A stretch of 64,000 bases of DNA from Anadara kagoshimensis (GCA_021292105.1 JACFYK010000027.1:62001-126000); one strand, 5' to 3'. Shown: positions 43,664 to 55,456, counted from the first letter of the stretch. Notes: generated by a model from the sequence alone, not told the origin. Made by a program: numbers and translations.

Positions 43664-44726
43664 TTAAAATAAATCATTTAAATTTGTAAAGCCTTTAGGT
43701 GGTTTAGATAAAACTTCAAACCCTTCAACTTCCCCTTCGTTATCAATGAAAACAATTTCTATATCTTCTTTATTAGCCAATTTAGCGAATTTTATTTTTG
43801 TGGACTCCCTTTGATTAACGACGCCGGGTTTGTGCCCAACACCTTCAATATATATTTTCGATACTTTTCTTTTCTTAGCTGTTCTCACTAGCGTTTCTAA
43901 CCTTAGTTCATTAGACTCTACGATAGAATCAAATAACTTGTTCTCCACCTGATGTGCGTTAAACTCACTTAAAAGTTGTTTAGAATCCTTGGGTAAACAA
44001 TAACCACCATAACCAGTAGAGGGCCTGAAGTAGTGTGACCCAATTCTAGGATCTAGACTCACTCCCTTCAATATGTTGTTTGTGGACATATTTTGGCTAG
44101 ATGAAAAATTTGATAATTCATTAACAAAAGCTACTCTCATTGCTAAATATGTATTAGAAAAAAGTTTGACAGCTTCCGCTTCACTTGATTCCATAAATAA
44201 AACTTCCACATCCACTAATGCTGCATCAGAGAAAAGTTTTCCAATATTTCGATGAGTTTCCTTAGTTGAACCTATGATAATTCTTGATGGTTTTATACAA
44301 TCTTCTAAAGAACTACCCTCTCTTAAAAATTCGGGTGAGAAGATTAAGTTTTCATCATCAAAAGAGTTTGTATAACCAACTGGCACTGTTGATTTTATGA
44401 TTATGGGTGTTGTTTTATAAGTTGAACGTATTTCATTAATTTTTTTATCCAATATTGATGTATTAAACTTTTTTTTTTTCATCATAATTTGTTGGTAATG
44501 CTAATATAAATAACTCTGTATCAATCTGAGAATTTTTAGTTTCAAAAATAGCTTTAGTTTTTTTCAATTCTTCTTTTGAATATTCTTCTTCTAGATTTAA
44601 CGTTCTATTTTTCAACGAAATAATTCTTGTTTCATTGATATCTATTATGTTAACTTCGTTTTTTTTCGCTAACATTAACCCATTCGCTAAACCTACATAG
44701 CCGGCACCATATATACTAATTTTCAT
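43664..44726 (-). pseudogene. ugd: UDP-glucose 6-dehydrogenase, out of frame at an A11 tract
   Basis: Makes UDP-glucuronate. The 5' part has the NAD motif GAGYVGLANG and ends in a stop just after an A-run. The 3' part, in another frame, carries SPEFLREGSSLED, the domain-joining helix YLAMRVAFVNEL and the catalytic cysteine in GYGGYCLPKD. The run of 11 A (44469-44479 on the plus strand as T) puts the two parts out of frame; 10 or 13 A would join them. All active-site residues are intact, so this is better read as a switchable gene in the OFF state than as decay. TATAAT lies six bases before ATG 44726. Confidence 0.85.
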
Positions 44727-44811
44727 AAATATATTATATATTAATTATTAAATAAGAATTATTGAAAGTTTAAATGCATATTGTCTAATTTTGGTATGTT
44801 ATAATTATTGT

Positions 44812-45813
44812 ATGAGAATAGCAATTATAGGACAAAAAGATCATACAGAAATTGGTGGAATACAAAATTATAATAGACTTTTAAATAAGGTGCTTGGAAA
44901 TGAAAATGAGATAGTAGAATTCCCAGTTTATCCTGTCAATAAAAATAAAAAAGTTATTAAGAAACAATTTGAAATAAATGATGAATTAAGAAATGAAAAA
45001 TTTAAAAAATTACCATTCGATACTATAAAAAAAATAAACAATTTTATTTCTAGAGATGAATTCGATGTTTATATTCTTTCTTCGATGTTTTACAATAGAA
45101 AGACATTGAAATTTAAAAAAGTGATTTTCGTGCAGCATGCCAATGAAAAGTATTACACTAATGGACAAGATGGATTGAATTATCACATCGTTAAGATTAT
45201 AAGAGGATTACTTAATTTAGAAACATTAAGAAGCCCTTTGAAGGTTGCTAGAAATTCCGTTGCATTCGATGATGTTGTTCCCCCAGGAACATTAAGCTAT
45301 CAAAAAAATAATAGAAACGGGTTTTTATGGGCGGGAAGATTTGACTATAAATTTAAAGGAATTAAACAATTAATTAATATCGAGAAAATAACATCTAAAA
45401 ATATTGATGTTTATGGTTCTGGGGATAGTTCATTCATAACTGGAAACATGCACTTTAAAGGGAGTTATTCATCGAAGGATCAACAAGAAATTTTTTCCAA
45501 ATATAAAGGCTTTATCTTAACTTCTCAAGATGAAGGTTGTGAAACGGTAGCTGCTGAGGCACTTTCAGCCGGATTGCCTGTAGTGATGTTTGAAAATTCA
45601 ACCGCTGCTATGAAATTTTACAAATCATGCCCCGGAGTGTTTGTAGCCCCAAAAAATGATGTAGTTGCATTTTCAAAATTAATTGATTACATAGATAATC
45701 TTAACGATAATCAACTTCACGGCTTATCCGTTTCTATTGTATCGTGAAATAAAAAAGCTAATAATTTAGAATCTTTTGCAGATTTCTGAAAAAAAACAAT
45801 TAAGAATATTTAA
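44812..45813 (+). CDS. GT4-type glycosyltransferase
   Basis: 333 residues. IGQKDHTEIGGIQNYNRLLN is the acceptor-side start, FLWAGRFDYKFKGIKQLI begins the nucleotide-sugar domain, and EGCETVAAEALSAGLPVV holds the E-x7-E motif. Ends after a Trp-rich helix. TATAAT lies six bases before ATG; this start was chosen over an in-frame TTG 21 bases earlier. It is divergent from ugd. Confidence 0.88.
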
Positions 45814-45898
45814 TTTGTTTGCAGTCTTTACGGGTTGCTTTTTTTATACAAAAAATGATATTATTTAAAATTTTTCAATCCTTGTTCGCTTTAAAATA

Positions 45899-45925
45899 AA
45901 ATAAATACCATGTGGTATTTATTTA
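45899..45925 (-). terminator. Terminator after FkbM methyltransferase gene
   Basis: AAATAAATACC and GGTATTTATTT form 11 pairs around four bases; the T-rich tail is on the minus strand. The stem includes the stop codon at 45919. Confidence 0.8.
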
Positions 45926-46815
45926 AATAAATATCTTAAAGTGAATAAACAATATAATTTTGATCAAATCAACCTTGTTGTCATTGGCATACCAGGGTAC
46001 ATGTTTTGTTTATACTTTTCCTTAGCCTTTTTTCTTTCGTTCTTGTTTTTTGCGCTATCGTATTCTTTTCTAGCAGCCCTTAAGGCTCTTTTATTTAATT
46101 GAAGTTTTCTATAATTAACATCACTTCATTTAGACATATACTTGATTTGCTCATCAATTAATAATTCATTTTTATATTCCATAACAAATTCAATCTCAGA
46201 TAATTTAAAGATTATTGAGTACCCATATTCAGCAAGTAATCTAATTTTCTTATCTAAATTCTCCTGAGATACAAACTCAAGATGCGGATGTCACTCAAAC
46301 ATAATGATTGGTTTATATTTAGTTATAGTTTTTTTTGCACCCTCTAAAACTTCTTGCCCAAAACCTTCAACATCAATTTTTAAAAATGTCGGTGGTTTCA
46401 TTCCTTTTTCGAATACTAGATAATCAATAGTGTAAATTTCAATAATTTCAGTTTGCCCTTTATCGTCATTAGACACTATAGAACTAGCTTCATTATCTAA
46501 TGTTATTTCCATTTTAGTATTATCAGAACCAATTCCCATTTTATAACTTTTTACATTTTTTAGACCATAGTCTGAAATGTTTTTCTTACCCATTTTATAG
46601 TAGGAATCTATAGGCTCAAATGAATAAACAACTGAATCATTCGATTCATTAGCGAAAAATATTGTGTGATCCATTATATTTGCACCTACATCTCATATAA
46701 CGCTATTGGCATTCTTGCTTTTAACTATTTCTAAAACTTCTATAGCACTTTCTTGATAATTTCATTCTTTTTTTCTTTTATCACCTTCAGGGGCATATTT
46801 AAATCTATATTTCAT
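45919..46815 (-). CDS. FkbM-family methyltransferase
   Basis: 298 residues. The SAM motif is IWDVGANIMDHT, and FLKIDVEGFGQEVLEGAK is the family hallmark. Such enzymes O-methylate sugars or polyketides; among these neighbours a glycan is the likely substrate. The C-terminal 80 residues are strongly basic. TATAAT lies six bases before ATG 46815. Confidence 0.87.
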
Positions 46816-46832
46816 GAATGTATTATAACAAA

Positions 46833-47816
46833 TTATTTAACTAATTCTGATTTCTTACCGAACGGTTTTTCAAGCATATTTACTACTTTTATCCCTGATT
46901 TCGAAGCATGCATTCAAACTCAAAGTCCTCCAGCACCAGCTAATAAGTACGCTGAAGCTGAGATAACCATTGATAAATCAAAACCAATGATTCCTGTATG
47001 GAATATTCCAGATCACATGATAATTCCTATTAGATCTTTAACGATATACAGCATAAATTCTTGACCAAATCTACCATACATCAAGAACGTAGATGCAACA
47101 CCTAGTGCATTAGTGAATGCATCAAAGAAATGAGCCCAAAATTCGCCCGCAAAATAATAACCGGCATGATCATTAAATAATGCTATTCTTAGTTGTTCAT
47201 CAACAAATGGGATTAAATAGAATCATGCAACAGTTGTAACTGCTACAAATGTTGTTAATATACCTCAGAATCATCATTTAAATATATTAACTTTAACATC
47301 ACTAACCGAATCATTCATATGCTTTCTTCATATAGAGAAACCGATAAAAGACATTGGTAAATAGAAGAATAAGTTTAATATAGCATCTCCTGTATAACCG
47401 GCAGCAAACGCATAGTTTCCGTAGAATACACAACTTATAATTCCTCAGAAGTAGTTAGTTATCTTTCTATTTGAAATTAATATGACATTTAACACACCTA
47501 CAAAGGCTGTAATTCCATTAGTTATTTTAGATGCATATCAGTAATCGTAGAACCCTTTTGTTCAACCGTGTCAAGATTGTTCTTTATAAGAAGTTTCTCA
47601 AAGTCATGTGAAATGACTATTAGCTGATGTTCCATAATCTAGTATTAATGTATCCAATGTAAAGACTATAGCCATTAACACTATGAGCAGTTTTCATTTT
47701 CATGAAAGAGATTTTAATTCTCTTCAAATTAAATTTATCCCAAGGTAAGCAACCTTAGAACCTTTATATCCTGTTATATTTTCTTCATCAAGTAATATTT
47801 TTTCTTTATTTTCCAT
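46833..47816 (-). CDS. pnuC: PnuC-family transporter
   Basis: Uptake of nicotinamide riboside or a related vitamin. 327 residues, seven or more helices; the family elements W.Y.SK.TN (WYASKITNGI) and RFGQEFMLYIVKDLIGIIMW are present. A long N-terminal cytoplasmic extension of about 40 residues is unusual. GGAGG lies five bases before ATG 47816, directly after a terminator hairpin in the leader. PnuC proteins vary in substrate (nicotinamide riboside, thiamine, riboflavin or deoxynucleosides), so the ligand is open; nadE at 22182 fits NAD supply. Confidence 0.88.
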
Positions 47817-47964
47817 TATTCCTCCAAAAATAAAACTCCGCAATAGCGAGAGTTAATCAGTACATCAATATGTTAGCCGAAGCCCTGACATCCACCTAAT
47901 TTAATAGGTTGGCATACTTATTGTCAATAAGTAACTCTATATATTTTATTTCTTATTTATTATA
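47817..47964 (-). promoter_or_regulatory. pnuC: Structured leader of pnuC, riboswitch-like
   Basis: Promoter TATAAT at 47959-47964. The leader begins with AGAGTTA (47932-47938), then hairpin CTTATT-GAC-AATAAG (47917-47931), a hairpin with ACCTA/TAGGT (about 47896-47911), and a UUCG-capped element near 47877-47884. TAACTCT (47849-47855) can pair perfectly with the 5' AGAGTTA, but the same bases form the 5' arm of an intrinsic terminator at 47834-47854 followed by TTTATTTTT. The two folds exclude one another. The class was not recognised. Confidence 0.7.
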
Positions 47965-48051
47965 GCAAATTATTCATCTTAGCATTGATTAAATATAATT
48001 ACTAAAATATCGAAAATTATATTTTATGTATGAAATATTCAGACAAAAATA

Positions 48052-48165
48052 TATTTATTTCATTCCATTACAAGTTAGATGTCAACTATATTATTCAAAG
48101 CATTATTAACATCACTTTTGAATTCACTAATATTTGTTTCAATGACTACAAATATCTTATCCGTG
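48052..48165 (-). pseudogene. Remnant of the coiled-coil gene family (C-terminal part)
   Basis: Plus-strand bases here match the C-terminal end of the 120-residue coiled-coil gene at 55457 (ATATTATT.AAAGCATT, TTAACATCACTTTTGAATTC) and then diverge. No start or full frame remains. The rest of the gap to 48383 shows nothing recognised. Confidence 0.65.
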
Positions 48166-48383
48166 ACGCCTATCTTTTAAAAATTGAAAACAACCATTGT
48201 TTTGTTGCTTTCCATTATATAAATTCCATTTTTTCGTCTTCTATATACTCTAATTTTAGAAGATATTAATTCTTCCTTATAAATGTATTTAAAAATCACG
48301 TTATGGTAAATAAAAAGTAACAATTTCTTTTCATAAAATCTAATTTATTTTATTATTACTTTGCATGATGTATAATTTTTTAC

Positions 48384-49190
48384 ATGAAGAAAATTACAAT
48401 TATTATACAATTTTACAATAATGAATTGAACGATATTATGACTTCGCTAAATTCTGTAATTAATCAAAAACATAATGGGTATAAACTTATATTATTTGAT
48501 AATGGTTCTGATGATTCAAAAAATAGAAACAAATTAATTAAAGACGGTTACACTGTTCACTTCACCGAAACAAATACTTCAATTGGAGACGGGCGTAATA
48601 AATCCTTGTCTTATGTTGATACAGAATATTTCATGAGATTGGATGCAGGGGATTCTATATCCGATAATGCGATATCAAATATATATAAATATCTATCAAA
48701 AGGTTACGGCGCTCTTTACCTAAAAAGAAGCGATTTAAATAGAAAAAGTGAACCCTTTATGAAACTAATAACACAAAGAAAGGTTGTGGAAACAAATTCA
48801 GCACCACACAACTTTGTTCTGAAAACTGAATTTGGAAAAAAATATCAATTTCCAAGTAATAATGCTGAAGATCAGTTTTATGACGTATTAATAGTTGGGT
48901 TATTCAAAATAAAAAAAATAAATAGTTTGTATATAAAGCCTAGTTACGGTCAAAGTACTTGGAGAGAAAGTCTAGAAGGTAAACTTTCCATTATTGAATC
49001 AAAAAAGTATTGACTAAACATCATAATGAAAAATAATCTAGAAGATTACCTTATAACCCATTTCATAGTTGGTGACAGCCCTCTTGATTGAGAAATCGAT
49101 TTCTTAAAACCTATATGAAAAAATAACAAAAAGTACATTAACCCATTTAGGAGATTTATAAACAATAAATTAAAAAATAAATCTATATAA
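48384..49190 (+). CDS. Family 2 glycosyltransferase
   Basis: 268 residues. ITIIIQFYNNELNDIMTSL, ILFDNGSDDSKNR and the DxD-like MRLDAGDSISD show the GT-A fold. The C-terminus is basic with Trp as UGA. TATAAT lies seven bases before ATG. It forms a cassette with the nucleotidyltransferase seven bases downstream. Confidence 0.87.
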
Positions 49191-49197
49191 TTAATTC

Positions 49198-49908
49198 ATG
49201 ATAGGAATTATGACGGCAGCCGGTAAAGGCACAAGAATGAAAGCGTTAACTGGTGCAGATATACCAAAAGTATTACTAAAGTTAAAAGATAAATCAATTA
49301 TAGAATATGGGATTGAATCTATGATCAACATGGGGGTTTCAGGTATTTATATAGTTATTAATGAAAATTATCTTGATGATTTTAAGTTTCTTCTTAAAAA
49401 ATATCCATTGGTAAATATAAAAGCAATACCTTCAAATAATCACATAATGGAAAGTGTAGAAGAATTATCAAAATTTGTATTAGCTAATAATGTATCCACC
49501 GAAGAAAACTTTATTTACTGACTTGCTGATAACATCTTTATCGGTGAAGACCATAAGAATAAATTGAAGAAATTAGATTCGAGAATGAACAATGATACTG
49601 CTATGACAGGTTTCTTATTAACACATACGGATACACCTTCTGATTTCATAACATTAAATGCCGACGGTACTTTTTCCGAAAAACCAAAATTCCCAGAAAC
49701 TAATAAATCAGCCGTAGGAGTATTCTTAGTAAATAAAAAAGCACTTGAAGACACTAATAGAAGAGAAATAAATACTGGACAAAAAGAATTTAACATATGA
49801 GACTCTTGAATGAAAGAGCACAATATAATTTCTGAAGAAATAAGTGATATTTGAGTCGATGTAGGAACACCTGAAAGATACCTAAAACTTAAAAATAGTT
49901 TTAAATAA
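49198..49908 (+). CDS. Sugar-1-phosphate-type nucleotidyltransferase
   Basis: 236 residues. IMTAAGKGTRMKALTGADIPKVLL is the nucleotidyltransferase signature, WLADNIFIG the metal site, and WVDVGTPERYLKLK the typical end of GalU/RmlA-like enzymes. It would activate a sugar for the neighbouring transferase. A TATAAT six bases before ATG suggests its own leaderless mRNA inside the cassette. Confidence 0.85.
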
Positions 49909-49929
49909 GGCTATGCCTTATTTTTTATT
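49901..49929 (+). terminator. Terminator after the nucleotidyltransferase
   Basis: AATAAGGC and GCCTTATT pair around TAT, then T-run. It includes the stop codon. Confidence 0.85.
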
Positions 49930-50035
49930 TCATCCCATTACGGACTAATATATCAACTATATTATTTAAAGCGTTGTTAACATCATCCTTAAAATCTTTT
50001 ATATCAATTTCAATTTTTTCAAATCTCTGATAATT
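49930..50035 (-). pseudogene. Remnant of the coiled-coil gene family (C-terminal part)
   Basis: Encodes the family's last 35 residues (KDDVNNALNNIVDIL, RNGMK, TAA) after FEKIEIDIKDF, but the N-terminal part is gone. Same orientation as the remnant at 48052, so the two flank the glycosyltransferase/nucleotidyltransferase cassette as direct repeats. Confidence 0.7.
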
Positions 50036-50044
50036 CTTACTATA

Positions 50045-51559
50045 TTAACTTGTCTTTTTAAGTATTGGATCAAAAGCCATGTTGACTTTTACTACTGCAT
50101 AACTCGTTAGAGATGATAAGAATGCTATTGATGGGAAATATCACCAGAATATCATTTTATATTGGAATATATTGTATCCACCATGTCTATGAATTGATTT
50201 GGATTCGGATGCTGATCTGAATCCTAATGTTTCAAAAATATGGAGCATTGGTCAAATTAGAATGAATCCTCTTAATGCACTGACTAAAATAGCCGTTTTA
50301 TAATCTCCAATACCAGTTAGATAAGTAATTGAAGAGACAAGCACTCCCATTAATGGAACTGATAGCAGGAGAATTTGAAGAACAACACTTGTTCTTTCTC
50401 TTAAGTCGTAGAAATCTTGAATTCCAAGGAAATCAAACAATGTACCAGAAGCTAACATACCAATTGCAGCGATTGCTGATCCTATCAAGAAAGATTGTAA
50501 TAGCATTTGTCTGTATACTGCTTTAATTCTTTTTCTATCTCTGGTTTCATATATTCTTGACACTACAGGAGACATACCATGAATATATCCGAACATAGCT
50601 GGCATGAAAATGTTAAATAATGGAATTGCACCCAAGAACATTGTATACATGAAGTTATCATCAAACCTATACATTGTTTTACTTAAATTCTTTATTGTAT
50701 GGAGTTCCATCGTATCAGTAATTGCTTGAGCTAAGTTTCTTAAAAACGGAGCAGCACCGACAAATAGTGATAGTAATATAAATTGGAGTCTAAGACCTTT
50801 AAAACTTAACAGGTTTTTTAGATTTAGATTTTCATGCTTAATATAATATAAAGCAAACACTATAAGCATAGAGTTTATGAAGTAAGCAATAAATGTTGCT
50901 CACGCTGAACCCTCTATCCCCATTCCACCGAAGTGTAGCAACATATAGTCAAAGAATATATTAAATAATAAAGGTATAAACATAACTATTAGAGCAAGTA
51001 CTTGTTTATTCGCAGCCCTCATCATTGCAGATATATATTGGTTAAACATTAATAAAGGTGTTGCAACAATAATTATTCAAATATATGAATCTGCCATTGA
51101 ATATGCAAGTCTCTTTATTTCAGGATCTGCATCATATGAATAATCAAAAATTGGATGAGTAATAAGTAAAGCTAATGGAACAATAGCAATTGATGCAATT
51201 AAATTAACTTTAAAAGATGTTTTAAGGAATACCTGAGCTTTCTCATCTTTACCTTGAGCTTCTAATCTTGAAAATATTACGGAACTACCAATCGAGAATA
51301 ACAACGCAAATGCCTCAAGCATTAACATAATTGTTAATGATAAAGTCATAGCGGCCCTTATAATTGATTGAGTTGAATACTGAACTCCAGAACTAGATAA
51401 AACATATGTTCCTGAATCACTAGAAAAATTTATTGTAATTATTTCATCTATAAATCCATATAGACCAATAAAAAACATTAATATTATCGAAGGAAGAGAG
51501 TTCTTCAATACAATTTGTCAGGGCTTTCCTTGACTCACATTATTATCAATTTTAGACAT
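50045..51559 (-). CDS. MATE-family exporter
   Basis: 504 residues, twelve helices. Start KPWQIVLKNSLPSIILMFFIGLYGFIDEI is typical of MATE proteins, the two six-helix halves are similar, and the second half has the GAAPFLRNLAQAI segment. It could export drugs, lipids or a lipid-linked sugar. TATAAT with a T-run precedes ATG 51559. UGA encodes several Trp. Confidence 0.88.
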
Positions 51560-51589
51560 AAAAAAATTATACATAGTTATAATATGTTT

Positions 51590-54500
51590 ATGAATAAATT
51601 AGCCAAGGGAATATTAGGTGTTCTAATTTCAAGTACAGTTGTAGCAGTGCCCACATCTGCTTTTTTAATTAATAAAAATAATAATGATCTTCCAAAACCT
51701 TATCTTCCTGGTAAGTTTAACTCAAATATTAATAAAAACAAAGTGTTTAATTTTGAATTTCAAGAAGATTATAGGCACACATTTGATGTGGCAAGAGAGG
51801 TCTTAAGATTAACACTCGGGGAAATTACAACCGGTTATACTGACCTGTCTGATTCATCAGAGTTCTCAAAATATTTTAAGAATCCTAAAATAGTTATGAA
51901 AAACGATATTATTAATTTTATATATTCAGATAAATTTAATAAAGGGAATATCAATAGATTCCTTGAATTAATTAGGAATAAAGATTTTTTCTATAATTAT
52001 GGATATAAATTTGAATTAAAAAATATCACATCAATTAACGTTTTAATACAAACGATAAAAAATTATAACGATGGTTTTATTTCGGATGTTTCCGGCCAAG
52101 CCGTTAGATCAATGCCGGAAAAATATAATAATGTAAACTTTTCTGATAATTCATTTATAAACTATGAAGGGTCTGTAATAACTTTATCAAAATATTTTTC
52201 AATATTAAAGCATAAAAATAATTCACAAACGCTTAATGAAATAAAGAAAATAAATGGTAAAAAATTATTTTTATCATTTAGACTTCCTAAGTGAATAGTT
52301 CAAGACTATAATCCTAACGATGAGACAGCAGATGAATTGAAAAATATTTCATCAGGGGACTCATTAGGAAACATATATACGCTTGTTCCTGAATATAAAC
52401 CCTCTACTGTCTTAAGCAGATTAAATCACTTACGTCATGCTGACCCTGCATTTGGAAAAATTCATGATAAAGAATACGCTTGGAAATTTGCAATTGAACC
52501 ATTTTCATTATTTAAAAAACCAGCTTTTAAATACGAATCAGAAATAGGTACAATCGATTGATCACATAGTGATTATTATGATATTTATGTAAATGGAAAT
52601 CCAGCAAGAACTCCATGATATTCACAATTAACAGTAGAAAACGTTAATCCCCATTGAGCAAATACTTTATACCAAAGCGCTAAGTCTTCAACAGTACCGC
52701 TAAACACTAAGCTATATAACGATAAGCTTCACAATTCTCAAAGTAATAGATACGGAGTAGTGGCTATGCAAGGTCATAATGGTGATTATTGAAGACCATA
52801 TGATATATATGGGAATAATTCATGAACTAATGGTATGGCGTCATCACGCCAACAAGATAGTTCTATAATGCAATGGCAATACATCAAAAGAGTAGTGGCT
52901 ATGACTGGGACCGGTGGAATTCCAGATCCAAGAAACACTGATATGGCTCATAGAAACGGAGCAAAATCTCTTGGAATGTTAATGCTAACTGGAAAGCTGA
53001 TGAGTTACAACAATTTAGCAAGACAAAATGTTGATGGAACATATCCATATATAGAAGGATTAATTAATACTGCAAAGTCATTTGGCTTTGACGGGTGATT
53101 TTTAGATTTTGAATCTAGTGATGATATGAATAGAAAAATAAAGAGAAAAATTAACAACTTCTTCAGAGAATTAAGGAGAAGATGTAACGAAGAGAAACTT
53201 CAATTGGACTATTATGGCATAGAGGATGATAACGATTACTACAACGATGCAACAAAAGCACAAGAAATAATCTCATTTGGAGGTTTTGACTCTCCTGTTG
53301 CAATGAATACTGAAACTTATTGACAATTCGCGAGGGATGAAAATTTCCAAAGTTTGACTACAAAAGAATATATGCCAGGTTTCGGATCTATCCATCCATA
53401 TATAAACCCATATGCAAATGGAGGATATTGAAAACCACATAAAGATGCTTTTGATCGTTTTTCTCCAAAAATTGCATATTATATGATGTTACAAAATAAA
53501 TATCAGTCTCAAGGTTATGGCGGAGTCGCATGACAAGAATGAGATTCCAATAATCATGGTGGAGTAGATTATTGAATGAATGAGGTTTATAGAATACAAC
53601 AAGAGCAAATTAAGAGCCAACATCTAACTAATATTAATCAGAATGAATTTGTTGGAGATGTTGAGATGTTTGGTTATGGAGAACTTGGAGCAAACATGAT
53701 TGACGCTTTCAACAAAGAACAAAACTATACAATTTTTCAAACTAAATGAGCCTCAGGATCTGGGCAAGATCCTAGAACATATAAAGGTTCATCTTCTTTG
53801 GCAAAGTATTTCCAAGAAAGTACAGTTATTGGTGATACTAGTTCATTTAGAACAACATTTAATACTAATGTTTCAAAATATGTATTTCAACAAGGTCAAA
53901 AAATTACTAATCTTAAATTAAAAGATGGAGATACAAAAGTACATGGCTTAGTTAGAGGTGGAAGTTTAGCCGATATTATGCCTACGTATATATGGATGCT
54001 TGATCTATATGACTCAACAAATAACTTAGTTGATTGAGCTAAAGATGATTATCTTAAAAATACAATTTCAATGGGGCTTAATTATGATGACGCTTGAAAT
54101 GGGGGTTCATCACTAAAATATTCAGGAACACTTAAAAATCATGAAAAAGTTGTTAATAAGTTATATTCAGTTCAATACTCAGATATAAATACTAAAAACT
54201 ATAAACTTGTTTATAAAGGTAAATTAACACCAAAAATGACACTTTGACAAGACAAAGATACTTTTACAGAATTAACACCAAGTAATGTAGTTGATAAAGG
54301 TAACGGTTGAAAAGAAGCAACATTCTCTCCGACTACAAACCAAATCAAATACATGGGTGTATCATGAAAAAATAATACAGGTCAAGATGTAGATATGTCA
54401 AGTGTTATTCTAGGCGGAATCGAAAGAAACAAAATAGGGGACAATATAATTGACCCATTTGCTAAGCCTATACATATTAATTCTGTGGAAAATTATGATT

Positions 54501-54787
54501 TCATAAATCACAAAGTATCGTTTATGTTTGATTTAAATATTGAACAAAATGATAATGTTATATATAACTACTATACAGCTGATAATAATTGAAACAAACT
54601 TGATTTCTTTAATAGAAATTCAAGAACGAACTTTAGGTTAGATTTATCGACTCCAATTTATTCTTCGGGTTCACATGAATATTCAAACATAATAGTAGAA
54701 GCAAGAACAAAAATGGGAAATTTAATCTCAACCAAAAAGATAAAAGTATATAGAAGAAGAAACCACGAAATTCTATATAAAAATTAA
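51590..54787 (+). CDS. Surface endo-beta-N-acetylglucosaminidase-like protein (GH85-like)
   Basis: 1065 residues. An N-terminal signal helix (residues 4-22) without lipobox is followed by a unique region to about 300 and then a TIM-barrel-like section: DMAHRNGAKSLGMLML, YIEGLINTAKSFGFDGWFLDFES and YYGIEDDN follow the order of GH85 enzymes, which cut host N-glycans. The catalytic pair is Asn and Glu in GH85; here Asp506 and Glu508 occupy these places. Later domains (from about 700) look like carbohydrate-binding beta-sandwiches. A TATAAT hexamer lies six bases before ATG 51590; an earlier in-frame ATG is at 51584. Confidence 0.7.
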
Positions 54788-55072
54788 AAGATCCATATCG
54801 CCACTCCATTAAAAGTGGATAACTTAAACTCTAGCCTGCGCTGGAGTTTTTCAATTCATGTTTTTTTGAATTCTATTATGTTATATTTGAAAATTACAGG
54901 CTAGTTTGCATGAAAGAGCTAGTTCGACATTAGATAAATTTGTTGGCAAGTGAAAAGACAAATATGGTTATGCTATTTTTTTAAAATAATAATCTTCTTC
55001 TTTAGGTGAACTGTTTCAAAAGTGAGAAATCATGTTTACACAAAACTATCTTCAATCCCCATACCTTATTTT
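54788..55072. other. Intergenic region, mostly unexplained
   Basis: After the terminator at 54827-54853 nothing coding was recognised. A T-loop-like GTTCGAC near 54926 has no tRNA fold around it. Confidence 0.4.
54827..54853 (+). terminator. Terminator after GH85-like gene
   Basis: AACTC.AGC and GCT.GAGTT pair around four bases and run into five T. Confidence 0.8.
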
Positions 55073-55372
55073 TTACTTCATCCCATTACGAGCTAATATA
55101 TCAACTATATTATTTAAAGCATTGTTAACGTCATTCTTAAAATCTCTTATATCAGTTTCAATCTTTTCAAATCTTTTATCTATAGCTTCGAATCTCTGGT
55201 CAATCTTACCGAACTTGTCATCTAAATATTTTTGTTGTTTATCAGTTCATATTTTTGATGGCATTTTGGGCTCCTTTTGAAATTTAATGTTGTATTCTAA
55301 GTTGTTAATCTTATTATACTTAACTTTATTTTTACTTAAGTAATTTAATACTTTCTCTACCTGTTTATTCAT
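55073..55372 (-). CDS. Coiled-coil family protein, short copy
   Basis: 99 residues. A basic N-terminal 40 (MNKQVEKVLNYLSKNKVKYN) is followed by the conserved KMPSKIWTDKQQKYLDDK and a heptad coiled coil (FGKIDQRFEAIDKRFEKIE), ending in NNIVDILARNGMK. GGAGACAT lies before ATG 55372; a second AGGAG before the internal ATG 55264 could give a 63-residue form. It lacks 21 residues (three heptads) present in the tandem copy at 55457. Function unknown; related coiled-coil families occur in mycoplasmas. Confidence 0.75.
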
Positions 55373-55381
55373 ATGTCTCCA

Positions 55382-55399
55382 TATATACATATGTATAAA
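55382..55399. repeat. Palindrome TATACATATGTATA upstream of short coiled-coil gene
   Basis: A 14-base perfect palindrome in the promoter region; the same palindrome occurs at about 55831-55845 before the longer copy. Confidence 0.6.
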
Positions 55400-55407
55400 A
55401 GGTATTC

Positions 55408-55451
55408 GTAGCGTAAATAAAACAGCCTCGCCCACTGACTGGACTAGACTG
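55408..55451 (-). terminator. Terminator after the long coiled-coil gene
   Basis: AACAGTC and GGCTGTT with a further paired GTCC/GGGC segment; on the minus strand followed by TTATTT. Unusually G+C-rich for this genome. Confidence 0.65.
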
Positions 55452-55456
55452 TTATT

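Noticed and set aside
47817-47964. NAD+-II riboswitch
   Set aside because: Expected because of pnuC, but the conserved core of that class could not be laid on the leader; left as unassigned.
48030-48269. Open frame of 79 codons on the plus strand
   Set aside because: It covers the antisense of a degraded coiled-coil remnant and has no ribosome site.
54890-54990. tRNA-like T-loop (GTTCGAC)
   Set aside because: No acceptor or anticodon stem can be drawn around it.
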